Assembly (NCBI GenBank): GCA_032173965.1
Contig: JAVUNC010000005.1
Coordinates: 1,178,001 to 1,242,000 of the forward strand
Reading direction: 5' to 3'
DNA from: Sitta carolinensis
Taxonomy: Eukaryota > Chordata > Aves > Passeriformes > Sittidae
Length of the DNA: 64,000 bases
Position 1 is the stretch's first letter. The number at the start of each line of letters is the position of its first letter. The translations under genes were made by a program, and so were the position numbers. Under the pieces are notes generated by a model. It was given only the letters and a program-made list of their open reading frames with translations, did no database searches and was not told the DNA's origin. Shown piece by piece: positions 47,166-59,336 of the stretch.

Positions 47166-48500
47166 CTCTCCCTGGACGCTTCTCCTCTCCCAGAGTGGAA
47201 GGGAGAAGCCTGAGGAGCCACCAGAGGTGGTTTCCTTTGGTGAACTCAGGACATGGAATCACTGTCCCTGTCTCCCCTGTGCTTCTCAGCAGTTTGTTCT
47301 CCTCCAGGCTGGAAATTGCTCTTTTTGCTGCCTGGATTTCCCTTTGTTCAGGACCATGAGGCTGATGTCAGAAATCCCCTGAGCAGAGACTTGCTCAAAC
47401 CATTGCACCCAGTCAGTGGCTCAGCAGTGTTTAGTTCCTCATGAACTTTTATTTTCCCTGCTGATGAGATTCTTTGTTTGTTTTATGCCTTGAGTTCCAT
47501 TTAACAGCAGTTCTCACCCCCTTCAGCCCTTGCCCCAAAGAAGGAGAGGCAGCTCTGCACAAAACTCTGGGTGTGGATCTGTCATCCCCACATAAATTCA
47601 CATCTTGAGAGGGGTAAAAAAAAAGGGTAAAAAAAAGCTGGCAAGGTCAATTTTAAACTTTGTTCTCCTGGCTGTGTAAAATCAGCATCACAGCAGCTGA
47701 AAGGGGCTGAAATTTGGGATTCAAATCAGGGCTTTTGTCAGACACCACAAGAAATAAAAGAGTTCCTTGGAGTTTCCTTCTGCTATGATCTCGAGTAATT
47801 GACACATGACAGATTTCACTGCTGTTAATTGTTTTATAATAATGATATTATATTAAAGGATGTTCAGTGCTCCGAGGAATCCAGAGTCTGAGGTAGCTGA
47901 AAGGTAAAAGTGTGGATGTTTTCAGAGCTAATACAAACATCTCAACTTTTTTGGGTTTTGCTGAGCGATTGGCTTCGCTGATAACTTGTGGCAATGAGTT
48001 CTGCAGGTTAATTATGCATTTAATTGGTTTCAAATTTGTTGCTTTTCAATTTCACTGTTCACTGACTATTTCCTCGGTCTTGTATTATGAGAGGGAGTAA
48101 ATAGGAGAGCCTGGCTCACCTTCTCTGAACATTTAATTATTTTGTGTACCTCTCTCCTGTACACAGAGCTCTTCTCAGGGGTTTGGTCTTTATGTATCTC
48201 CAGCTTCTTTCTTTTCCAAAGCTTTTCCCTGCAGTGACCAGAATATAAATACACAGAGCTCTGGGAGGACCTGCATTTTATTTATATCCAATACTGTGAT
48301 CTCAGTGTGGTGCTGTCTTCTCCTTCCCCTTTTCTTCAGAAATCTGGTTTTATTTTGCTGTTTCAACACACGGGACAAGTTTTCCTTGGCTTTTCCTGCA
48401 GAAATATCAAGTTTTTCTCTGGGGCTTTATAGTCAGGATAAAAAAGCTTCACTTGGTCGGTGCTGACTTTTCCTTTCAAGTTATTTTCCACTCATCCTCA
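47166..48500. other. Intron, unique sequence
   Basis: No feature was recognised in this AT-rich stretch. Confidence 0.4.
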
Positions 48501-48504
48501 TTGG

Positions 48505-48612
48505 GTCCATCCCTGGCAATGCCCCAGGCCAGGCTGGATGGGGCTGGGGATAGAGGGAGGTGTCCCTGCCATGGCAGGGGTGGCACTTCAAACCCAAACC
48601 CTTCTGGGATTT
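48505..48612 (+). mobile_element. Short CR1 LINE 3' end
   Basis: 'gtccatccctggcaatgccc', 'aggccaggctggatggggct' and 'gaggtgtccctgccatggca' mark the last ~100 bp of a CR1, ending at 'aacccttctgggatttt'. Confidence 0.7.
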
Positions 48613-51600
48613 TACCTGCCATGGTCTTCTCTGGTTTGATTTTTTGGCCATTTCAATCCAGTAATTTCTATGAAACCCTTTTGGTTTTCACTGAAGTCCA
48701 TTATTACTTGCTTTACATTTTTCTGTGCATAAAATGCTATTGAATTACTTTTGAATATCCTCTTGGACAGCTGGTTTATTCTTTCCAAGTGTAACAAAAA
48801 TTTACCCTGAGCTGTGTAAACAGTTTGGTAGAACCGTGTAGAACCATGCTTTTTTTATTTTTTGGAACAATCCCTGCAGTGTTAAACCCTTTAAATGTTG
48901 TGTCAGCAAATGTTCATGACAGGAATGTCAGAGCATGGAATAGAAATGTCAGCATCAGTCCCTCTCTTCCATGGATTTCCTGCCTCCAATTACTTAATTA
49001 TATTCATAAATGTGAGGGTTTGTTTAGTTGCCCATTCCCAAATTCCTGGCACACTCAGACATTCGCCATCTGAACGGGGCAAGGGCTTTAAACAAAAATA
49101 AATTGCTGCCATTTATTTTCCTACTATGGTCTTCACCAAACTCAAGTCTTTGTTTCCCTTCCTGTCTTGCATTAAATCTGCTTTTGCCATCATTCAGTTT
49201 GAATATTTTCAGCGCTTAGAATATTATTTATTTCTGTTAGAATAACACAAACACCAGCAGAGCTTGAAGTATAATTATGTTAAACACTGCACAGATGTGT
49301 AGTGAGTTCCAGGCTCTGCCCTGGAGACTCTGCAGTCAAATGAGAAGAGAAATAAAAGTGCAGTGAGTGGAAGTTGGACACAGAAATTCAATGACACGTG
49401 TTATAGGATTATATAAAAGGAAGGTGCTCACCAATAATCGATGCATAAATCAATCCCAGCCCCTTTCAGAGCTGCTCTACTCAAGGTAATAATTCTCTGG
49501 TGCTTTTATTTCAGAATAAGTTGTTCAATCTTTAAAGAAAACACTGAAAGACCAGCATTGTAATTTAGTAATTAAAATACAAAGAGCATTAAATCCTGCT
49601 GTGTTCTCCCACTTTCCCAGGGCTTTGCTGGATCTTTGTTTGTAGGTAGTAATTTAAAGAGTTATGGTAACTACGTGGTATTAAGTTAGGATTTTCACAC
49701 TTAGTTAACTGTTTTGTGGATATAAAGTGAAGAACTGCAAACTGTCTTATGAATTTTTGAGTTGAGTTTACAGAGTGCTGGAAAAAAATGAAGCAGAGCT
49801 AAAAACTGACTTATTAATTGGGATGAATGTTTAGGTTGAGATATGTGCACACCAGTTACTGGTAAATATTTTCTTTACCAAGTGAATTTTTTTGTGTGTG
49901 TCGATGCCAAAAGGTCTTTGGGGAAAGTTGGACATTCCAGAAATTCACCAAAATTATCTTCCCTTGGCAGTGCTGAGGTTAATCCTTGAATTTCACTGTT
50001 AAGTCAAATATTCTGTTTAAAGATGCATTTGTTTCTGGGTTACGTCTTCAGTCTGAAATTATCTGCTCGTTGCAGTTCTTTTATTCTCTAGCTGAATAGG
50101 AAAATCTCTGGGAAATAAAATGTCTGCATAATTTGAGCCAGAATCAATGAGTTTTGATGGTTTGTTTATTACTAAGTACAAGAATTCAATTTAACACGAT
50201 CAAAATTCCAAAAAACACAGATAAAATACCTTTAGGACAACAGATTATCTGTATTTTTAGTGCCTTTTTAAACATCCAAAGATGAAGATTCTGCTTGTGT
50301 TGTAGCCTTCAAATTGAGAAACACCTGATGTAGTTACAAGCGACTCAATTGTGTGTCTTGAGCAGAAATCAATCCTTTGAATAGCAGAGCAGCAATAAAT
50401 CTCCTTTTATTTGCTGGTCCAAAGTGGATTTCCCTCTTTGGGCATCATCACTTTTTATCTTCAGTGGGAATTGCTTCTCAGGATCCCAGACTGAGCAGCC
50501 ACTTCCACTGAGGCAGCTCGTGCTGGGGGAAATGATCTCGATTCGTGCAGAGTTTGCCTCACTCGAGAGAAAAAGTGGGATTTTCACAGATGGAAAATAA
50601 CTCTGGAGAATGGCCCCTGATGCTGCGTGGCCTCTAATAAACACCAAATACAGGAGGTTTTCAATGGGATTCCAAATGAGATTGGCTTTGAAGTGGCTTC
50701 AGTGAGGTGGTGAATTTTTATTGCTTTTATTAATGCAGCATCCCGAAGAATTATTTCACTCTTTATGTGAAAGACTCTTCAGTTTACAAAGCACGAGAAT
50801 TGAGGATTTTAAAACGGTGATAGTACAGCACTGGTGAGAAATGAGGCTGGGTTTTGGACAGAAAATGAAGAGTCCTAGGTGGAAAGCTTAAATTTCAACA
50901 TTTTCTCTGAATATTTGGGTGCAAACTTCTTCTCTCTGGCTTGGTTTTGGATTTCAGGGGTGAATTTTTGGAAGAGTGCTGCTTCCTTACGTTCTGCTTT
51001 GTTTTACATTGTGTGTTGTTTAAAAGTGCATCCAACATTGGCTGACTGTGCTTAGCAATAACTTTTCTTTACCCTTCTATTGTTTAATCCGGGAATCGAA
51101 AAGTATATTTCTGCAAAATGATCATTAATGTCAATTCTGAACACGGTAAAAAAATGGCCAGAAAAATTTACGATTTGCTCCAATAGCGGTGTAACAACAA
51201 AGATGGAAGTAGAACACAGTCCTCAGTCAGTTTGCTGACAGGTTTTTTCCTGAATTTTCCAGGATAACGGTCCTCTTGCTCTGTTTTATCCACTTTGGCT
51301 CATATGGAGCAGTGTCTGCTTCTTTCAGTTGCGTGAAAAGCTCCATATTTGACATATGACTGAAACATCAGAAGCTGTCAGCCACGGTTAGAGACAATAT
51401 TTGAATTGCTACAAATACCTGGCAGCACTACAGATAGTCTTTAAAATGTTTGATCTCCTTGGACTGTGTTGGCTGACTGAAAAGCGTGGCTAGAGTTTCA
51501 GGAATAAGTCATGCCTCTCTTTCATTCCCAGTGACATGCAGAGATGTAATTCAGATTTTTTCCGCGTCTCTTTTTCCTTTGAACCACGGTTGGCTGGAAA

Positions 51601-51769
51601 CACGAGGCTTTGCTGCCTGTTGCTAATCACTAGAATAGTCATGAGTGGATTTTAATTTTTATTTGCAAGGAAGTAAAGTCTTTGGAGTCTGTTGTTTTGA
51701 AGCTGAGCAAACCAGATGGTTCATTTGGAGTTTGGTGAGAAATGGCAGCGTTTCTTTAGTGCTGATTTT
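48613..51769. other. Intron, unique; possible conserved non-coding segments
   Basis: This is repeat-free AT-rich sequence. 51000-51640 looks more complex and less decayed than its surroundings and could be a conserved non-coding element; I cannot test that here. No coding exon was recognised. Confidence 0.3.
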
Positions 51770-51882
51770 GCACAAGGATGGGTTGGACAGGGCTGGGAGC
51801 AGCCTGGGCTGGTGGAAGGAGTGGGAATGAGATGATCTTGAAGGTCTCTTCCACCCCAAACCAGTCTGGGATTCTCTAATTG
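51770..51882 (+). mobile_element. Short CR1 LINE 3' end
   Basis: 'ggttggacagggctgggagc', 'agcctgggctggtggaagga' and 'gatgatcttgaaggtctctt' lead to 'ccaccccaaaccagtctggg', the usual CR1 3' end. Confidence 0.75.
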
Positions 51883-52029
51883 CTCATTTCTGATCGCTTG
51901 GTGCAAATGTGTGATTTTTCTGCCCTCGTTTTGGGGTGGGATTATAAAATAAATCAGGCTGGAAGAACTCGGGGTCCTCTCAAGTGAGTGGTGACTCAAA
52001 ACTTCCCTCCTGCTGCTTCTCCTCCGTGA

Positions 52030-52392
52030 GCCCTGTCCCTGCACGGGCTCTGAGGGGCTGTGCAGGTGGAGAGGGCTCAGCAGAGCTTTTCTGTCTCCAG
52101 GCTGGGAAGTTTTCAAACCCCAGCTGGATCCAGCTGTGTCCTCTTCCTCACCCCCGTTTCAGCTCTGGCATCTCTCTGGGTGCTCTCCCAAACTCATCCA
52201 CCTCCTCCTCCACGTGTCCCACGTTGTGGAGGGGCTGCCCAGGGTGGTCTGGAGTGCCCATCCCTGGAGGTGTCCAAGGAATTCCTGGAGGTGGCACTGA
52301 GAGCTCCGAGCTGGGCACAGGGTGAGCGTTGGGCACAGCTTGGTTTTGAGGATCCTGAAGGGCTTTTCCAGCCTCAGTGATTCTGAGATTTT
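52030..52392 (+). mobile_element. CR1 LINE 3' fragment, diverged
   Basis: The clear part is 52215-52392: 'gtgcccatccctggaggtgt', 'ggtggcactgagagctccga' and 'gatcctgaagggcttttcca'. The sequence from about 52030 may be an older part of the same element. The CR1 3' end lies beside, not inside, the one ending at 51882. Confidence 0.6.
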
Positions 52393-53219
52393 CCTTGTTC
52401 AGCTTTTTATTCTGGCATAACAAAAGCTCTTCTTGCTGGGGCAAGCACCTCAGGGAATTTCTGCCTTGGTGTTCCTGTGGGTTCTGCTGGGCATATTCCC
52501 GTGACTCCTGTCAGGATTGGAATCTGTCACTCTTTTCTTGGCATTTGTACATTTGTGTTTTTCTCCTTTGGTCTATAACGAGATTCGGTAAATGAAGCTT
52601 CTTGTCACATCTTCTGTTCTACACCAGATCCTTACTTGTTCATAAATTCAATTTTTTAATTTTCTCCATTAGCCTCCTTCTCTCAATGTGATCTTTTTTA
52701 TCTGCTCGACTCACTCTTTTAGGACTTCATTATTTTTAGAAAATGTACTGTAGCACATTTAGTGGTAATTACAAAGCTTGTTTTAATTACACTTGTCAAA
52801 GACTCCTTTTATGATGCATTATTGGCGCTGCCGTTTCCAATTCCTAACAATTTCTCCGCCCTTACAAGTGGAAATGAACATCCCTCTTTTCAAGTGATGT
52901 GTCCACAGGATTTTTTTTGTGCTTCAGGATGATTTTGTGCACAGTGATAATTTAAAAGGAGTTCTTTGAGGGGGAAGAGACCAGCATCTGTTCCCAAGAA
53001 CATCCATAAGCTCCTGGTGTTGCCTGTTCAGAGGGAAGGGTGTATTTCTATGCTGAAATAAAGGTTAAAAATTAAAACTGGGGCAGTTCAACATCCATTA
53101 AATGTGGAAATTGGGAATTATTTTTCTTGGGACGCTCCATGCAGTAGAAAACGAGAGAAGTTTTGCTGATCATAATAATTTATGCAAATGATGAAGCTTT
53201 GTTTGATGTTATCAATGTG
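52393..53219. other. Intron, unique sequence
   Basis: No feature was recognised. It contains repeat-free stretches such as 52730-52890 of ordinary unique sequence. Confidence 0.35.
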
Positions 53220-53405
53220 CAACCGTGGATGCACAGGGCTGTGCCTGGGTGAGGGGAGTTCAGTGGGTGTCACATCCCTGGAGACATCCAAGGGCAGGCT
53301 GGACAGGGCTCTGAGCAGCCTGATGGAGCTGAAGGTGTTGCTGCTTGTGCAGGGGTTTGGGAGATGATCCTTAAGGTCCCTTCCAGCCCAAACCATGATT
53401 CATGA
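53220..53405 (+). mobile_element. CR1 LINE 3' end fragment
   Basis: 'gtcacatccctggagacatc', 'caagggcaggctggacaggg' and 'gatgatccttaaggtccctt' lead to 'ccagcccaaaccatgattca', a standard CR1 3' end. Confidence 0.75.
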
Positions 53406-53565
53406 AACGCCCCAAAACTCGTTTTACAGTGTGACACTCACAGCCTGGACCTGAATTCCAAGCTCTGGAGTTCACACCCAGCTCTAACCCATGGATATGC
53501 TCATCCAGTGAACCTCAGGTTGGAAGAGATGTGGGAAACCTCCAACAACGTGGTAGAGGAAAATC

Positions 53566-54070
53566 ATGGTTTGAGAAGATGGTGTTTTGAGGTGGTCATA
53601 TTTTGAGAAGATCCTGTTTTGAGAAGATGGTGTTTTGAGAGGATGGTGTTTTCAAGAAGATCCTATTTTGAGAAGATCCTATTTTGAGAAGATCATGTTT
53701 TGAGAAGATCCTATTTTGAGAAGATCATGTTTTGAGAAGATCCTATTTTGAGAAGATCACGTTTCAGGAAGATCATGTTTTGAGAAGATCATGTTTTGAG
53801 AAGATTATGTTTTGGGAAGACCATGTTTTGAGAACATCATGTTTTGAGACCATCATATTTTGAGAACATCATGTTTTGAGAACATCATGTTTTGGGAGGA
53901 TCTTGTTTTGAGAAGATCATGTTTGGAGAAGATCATTTTGAGAAGATGATGTTTTGGGAGATCATATTTTGAGAACATCCTATTTTGATATATGATATAT
54001 TCTCAAAGTTTTGAGAAGATCTGTTTTGGGAAGATCATGTTTTGGGCAGATCACATTTTGAGATCCCTTT
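53566..54070. repeat. 16-bp minisatellite, ~31 units
   Basis: The unit is '(atg/cta)ttttgagaagatc', 16 bp long. It is clean in the centre (53640-53770) and drifts at the edges (gaacatcatg and ggaagatc variants). An AT-rich interruption lies at about 53985-54005. Confidence 0.9.
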
Positions 54071-55972
54071 AGTGCTGCTGCATCCTGCTCATCCTGAGGT
54101 GCCAGCAGATCTCCTGTGGGACGGTGCTTAGGGATCTGCCACCACTTCTTTAACCTTTCATCCATTCATTTTTCCTTCAGGCCCATCCCAAGACCTGCAG
54201 ATATTCCATGTGAGCTTCCCCATGAGAGGAACCCCCATTGCTGTCATCAGCATTTCCTTTGGGAAACCCTCCCTCACCAACCTGATGTGACAGGAGCCCT
54301 CCCAGCCCCAGTCCAGGTCTGGAATCCTTGGATGAGCCTGGGGAGGTCTCCAGTCCCTTGGTGTCCACCCACCCCATCCCCTGATGTTTGCTGAGATGAC
54401 CCTAAAGCAAAACCTTCACCTGGCTGATGTTAATTTATGAATTCAAACTGCACTCTTAGCTTGAAGCAGAAAAACGCAATCTGCAGCTACCTCAGCAGTT
54501 CCACTGCAGATTTTTGGGATGTTCATGAATTTGGAGCTTGGAGTCTGTGCTGAGGGGCAGCTCTAAACCTGGCACTGCCCAAGGCTTCAGGAGCTGGGTC
54601 TGGAATCTGCCTGCAAACCTACATTAAACCACCTGAGAAGGATTTTTGTATCAGCTCCTTAAATAATAGCAATGTATAACCACACACACTTAAATCTTGT
54701 TGCATCCAGCAATAGATTCCCTCCTTTTATTACTTTTAAAATTTAATTATTAAACATAGATTTGCAACCAGCTGCTTATTTGCTCTGTTGTGCCTCACAG
54801 GGGGCAAAATAAATGTGGTTTTGTTGAATCCAGGGTGAGCAGGGCTTGGTTTTGTCACAGGAAAGCTCTGGAGTCAGGTATGAGGTGATTCCTGGAATTT
54901 TTTTGTCAGGAAATAATCCATTTTTCCATTGATGCCGACTCCTCCCTGTGTTAAATCCAGGTGAAAACAAAACCCAGGTTTGGCCTTTAAATCTTGGTCC
55001 AGTTTCCTGGTGATTGTGAAGAACCTGTATTGAATATTAGTGACCTGTTAGGGGTGTTAAATTTGGGCAGCTTGGGAAGCACAGGTGGCTTTTTGAAGGT
55101 GTTCTTTAGAAAACACCCAAGCCAAGGTTTTATTTATCAGAGTTTTTTCGTGAAGGAACAACCACCCTGTCCCAGTCTCTCATTTACACCTCAAGTGCAG
55201 CATTCAGCTAATTGAAAACATGGCTAGTCTTAATTATTTTCTTGCAGCTCATTGTCATTCACAGGGATCTTGTTGCTGCAGGCCCATAAATATAATATTA
55301 TTTTACAGGTTTTTATTTTGGCACTCACTTCTCCTCTATTGGCATATTTATAGTCTCCTGTATAAATGAATAGTTTTATTTATTATTTATTCATTTGAAC
55401 CTTGCTGTGTTTGCGTTACTGTACAAGTGTCAGAGGTGGAAGAAACTTTTTTTTGCTGAATTTCTTAATTGCCAACCAAATCTTCCAGTTCCTTTCACAA
55501 CACAGGCAAGCAAACCTTTGGATAAACAGATTATTTAGTATTTTCTATACAATATTTCCCCTTTATCAGTGACAGATCAGGGCAGTGAGCCCTGAGTGTC
55601 ACTGCAGAGCAGTAAAATCCAGCTGGTTTGATGATTAATTATTTTGAGGGGGGACAAGGAACCAAACCCAAAAACCAACCTGAAAAACAGACCAACTTCC
55701 CAAGTAAATCTGATTTCCAGGGCAGGATCTTCCATTCAGAGAGAAATCCTTGGAATAAATATTAATAATAAACACATTCCCTGGTCACAGGAAGACTGAG
55801 GCAAAGGATTTAAGCTGAGCTTAATTCCTGGAGGACAAGGATGGGTTTTCTCTTTGGCACTGGCCTGGTTTGTACAGCAGGAATGTTCTGGAGATCTTTG
55901 GTGTTATGGGCATCGTGGGATGGGTGGACATGGAATATTTGCACTGGGCACCCATGAAGATGCCTTGCAGAT
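54071..55972. other. Intron, unique sequence
   Basis: No gene, RNA or mobile element was recognised in this stretch. Confidence 0.4.
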
Positions 55973-57860
55973 CTGGAATGGGACATCTGGAATGTGGGAT
56001 CTGGAATGTGAGATGTGGAATGCTAGAGATGGAATGTGAGATGTGGAATATGAGATATGGAATGTGATATATGGAATGGGAGATCTGGAATGGGAGATGT
56101 GGAATATGAGATCTGGAATATTACATATGGAATGTGAGATCTGGAATGGGAGATGTGGAATGTTAGAGGTGGAATGGGAGATCTGGAATGTGAGATGTGG
56201 AATATGAGATCTGGAATGGGAGAGATAGAATATGAGATCTGGAATGTGAGATCTGGAATATTAGATATGGAATATGATATATGGAATGTGAGATCTGGAA
56301 TGTGAGATCTGGAATATTAGATATGGAATGTTAGAGATGGAATGTGAGATCTGGAATGTGAGATGTGGAATATGATATATGGAATGTGAGATCTGGAATG
56401 TGAGATGTGGAATATGATATATGGAATGTGAGATATGAAATGTGAGATATGGAATGTGAGATCTGGAATGTGAGATCTGGAATGTGAGATGTGGAATATG
56501 AGATCTGGAATGTGAGAGATGGAATGTGAGATCTGGAATGTGAAATCTGGAATATTAGATATGGAATATGAGATCTGGAATGTGAGAGATGAATGTAGAT
56601 GAATGTGAGATCTGGAATGTGAGATCTGGAGTATGATATATGGAATGTGAGATCTGGAATGTGAGAGATGGAATGTGAGATCTGGAATGTGAGATTGGAA
56701 TATGATATATGGAATGTGAGATCTGGAATGTGAGATGGAATAGATAATGGAATTGAGATCTGATGTGAATGTGAAATATATATGGAATTAGATATAAATG
56801 TGAGATCTGGAATGTGAGAGATGGAATGTGAGATCTGGAAATGTGAATCTGGAATATTAGATATGGAATATGAGATCTGGAATGTGAGAGATGGAATGTG
56901 AAGATTGGAATATGAGATCTGGAATGTGAGATCTGGAGTATGAATATGGAATGTGAGATCGAATGTAGAGATGGAATGTGAGATCTGGAATGTAAAATAT
57001 GGAATATTAGATATTAAATGAGATCTGGAATGTGATGTGGATATGAATCTGGAATATGATATCATGGAACGTGAGATGTGGAATATAGATCTGGAATATG
57101 AGATCTGGAATATTAGATATTAAATATTAGATCTGAAATGCTAGATATTCACTGTGAGATACGGAATATTAGATCTAGAATATGAGATTTGGAATATTAG
57201 ATATGGAATATGAGATCTGGGATATGAGATATGGAATATCAGAAATGGAAAGTTAGATATGTAATATTAGATATGGACTTTGAGATATGGAATGTGGGAT
57301 GTGGAATATGAGATCTGAAATATTCCATTTGGAATGTGAGATGTGAAATATGAGATATGGAATATTCTATTTTGAATGTGATATACAGAATATGAGATAT
57401 GGAGTATTCCATTTGGAATGTGATATATGGAATATGAGATACAGAATGTGAGATGTGGAATGTGATATATGGAATAGGAGACATGGAATATTCCATTTGG
57501 AATGTGATATACAGAATATGAGATATGGAAAGTGAAATCTGGAATTTGAGATATGGAGTATTCTATTTGGAATGTGATATATGGAATAGGAGATAAGGAA
57601 TATTCCATTTGGAATGTGATATACAGAATATGAGATATGGAATATTCCATTTGGAATGTGATCTATGGAATGTGAGATCTGGAATGTGAGATCTGGAATA
57701 TGAGATAAGGAATATTCCATTTGGAATGTGATATACAGAATATGAGATATGGAATATTCCATTTGGAATGTGATCTATGGAATATGAGATAAGGAATATT
57801 CCATTTGGAATGTGATCTATGGAATAGGAGATAAGGAATGTGGGATGTGGAATGTGAGGT
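55973..57860. repeat. 14-bp minisatellite of ~1.9 kb with higher-order structure at its right end
   Basis: The basic unit is 'gagatctggaatgt' and variants (gatgtggaatat, gatatggaat), 14 bp long, with about 130 copies. From about 57300 a variant unit containing 'tattccatttggaatgtgat' recurs, mostly 42 or 70 bp apart (multiples of 14), which is a higher-order repeat. The stretch 56580-57060 has many one- or two-base losses. Open frames on the - strand reading as SHIPDLTF-type repeats are by-products. Confidence 0.92.
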
Positions 57861-59252
57861 GTTAAGGCACAGAATTCCCAGATCCTCTGGAGAATTTTCA
57901 GTGGCTCTGGGAGGTCCCCAGGGATTATCTGCAAGGAGAAACCACCCATGAGCAAGAGAAACCCTGGGAATGTGGCTGGGGAGTATTTCATGGAACGGCC
58001 TCTGGAAAACCTGGAATTAGTGAGGCAAGGCTGATGTAAATGCTGGGGACAGGGCACGTGCTCCAGGGAATTCTCATGGGGGTTTGAGTCAGCCAAAATA
58101 CTTTTTTTGGGGTATTTTTGAAGAGGTTGCACAAAATCCTCCCAAAATTTCCAAGCAGTTTCCTGCATTTTTCCATTTACACCTGACATGTGCGTGGTGT
58201 CTTTTTCTTTTTGCATTCAAAATCTTCACCATTATATAATAAATATATATTATATATATATATATAAATATATATATAAATTTATATAATAAGTCTAATT
58301 TGAATTTTAACATTTTTACATGCTTCAGGACCTAGAGACAAAGGTAAGCAGTTGGATAAGGAAACAAGAGAAAATCCAAACTTTTTAATGTATTCCTTGG
58401 GCTTTTGCTAAAAAAAAAACAACAAAAAATTAATCTTGACAAAGGGAATCAAATCTTGTGTCTGTACAATATGTGGTGTAATTGTTGTAATCACCTTTAT
58501 TAGACAATTATTAGTCACTAAAGGTATTTTATTAAAAAATGATGGACCTGGAAAGTATTTGCATTGATAATTTCGGTGTTGAATCCTTCATAACTTGTTA
58601 AAAATCACTTGTCTGCTATTTACACTGCAGAACTTACAGCTTTATATATTTTTAATAAATTCCTCTGTGCCTGTGTGCTTTTTAAATGTATTTTCCAATT
58701 TTTAATGAGTCCCCTTAATCCTAGAAAATGGGAAATACTGCAGATGAAAAGCCCAAACCATCAATTTGCTGGAAGCAGTGTCTCTTAAAAGAACACTCAG
58801 GTCACATTAGGATTGAAAAGATAAATATTTTAAATTATTCTGTATTATTTCAGGTTCCTGAACGTGGGAGTGATCTCGTGGTCAAGTTTTTCAGCTCAGT
58901 GGGTACTGCAGCCAAACCAGGAGTTTCAGAGGAGTGATTCCTCAGGAGGGAGGACAGGAAAGTTTTGGAGGCACTTTTTAGCAAATATATGAAAGGATTT
59001 TTGATCTTCCCAAATATCCACCTGTTTAGAATTAGCTTTTCCTAAGTTTAGAAGCGATTTCAAATTAAAAATTAAAAATAAATTATTATTTGTTTAAAAT
59101 AAATTTAATTAAAAAAAATTTGAAAATAAAAAATAAATGCCAGCCTGGTGCATTCTGGTGACATTGCCAAATCCATTTTGGGCAGAGCTGTTGAGGAGGG
59201 CAGGAACAAGCCCAGAACTCTTAATTAATATTTTTATTATTCTTTTTTTTAG
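57861..59252. other. Intron upstream of exon B
   Basis: This is unique sequence with a TATA-rich microsatellite at 58235-58290 and A/T-rich stretches at 59060-59130. The end is the T-rich tract and acceptor AG of exon B. Confidence 0.45.
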
Positions 59253-59336
59253 GCCAGGCAGCTGGATGAGAAGGACAGGGAGCTGAAGAAACACGATGCC
59301 TTCTACAAAGAGCAGCTGGCTCGGCTGGAGGAGAGG
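59253..59336 (+). CDS. CHCHD6: Internal exon B, MIC19/MIC25-family MICOS subunit (probably CHCHD6)
   Basis: This is the next exon of the same gene: 84 bases, exactly 28 codons, phase 0 at both ends. The acceptor is a T-rich tract ending in TTTTTTTTAG at 59252, and the donor is GTAAAA at 59337. The peptide opens ARQLDEKDRELKK and closes DAFYKEQLARLEER. That is the coiled-coil segment just before the C-terminal part of MIC19/MIC25 proteins. In known members it follows directly after the KAxxL/F residues that end exon A, so the two exons should splice directly with no exon lost in the intron between them. No later exon, including the CHCH domain with its paired CX9C motifs, can be recognised from here to the right edge. 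Human MIC19 has a nearly identical stretch; human MIC25 is more diverged here. Confidence 0.75.

Larger units (their letters stand above)
10266..59252 (+). other. 48,987-bp phase-0 intron between exons A and B
   Basis: The intron starts with a consensus GTGAGT donor and ends with a polypyrimidine tract and AG. The reading frame passes from the terminal Phe codon of exon A to the Ala codon of exon B without a split codon. Large introns are usual for CHCHD3 and CHCHD6 in vertebrates. This one is unusually crowded with tandem arrays, described separately. No other exon with a convincing protein match was seen inside it on either strand. Confidence 0.7.

Noticed and set aside
56331..57065. 244-codon frame on - (SHIPDLTF repeats)
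   Set aside because: It is a by-product of a 14-bp tandem repeat; adjacent frames are equally open.
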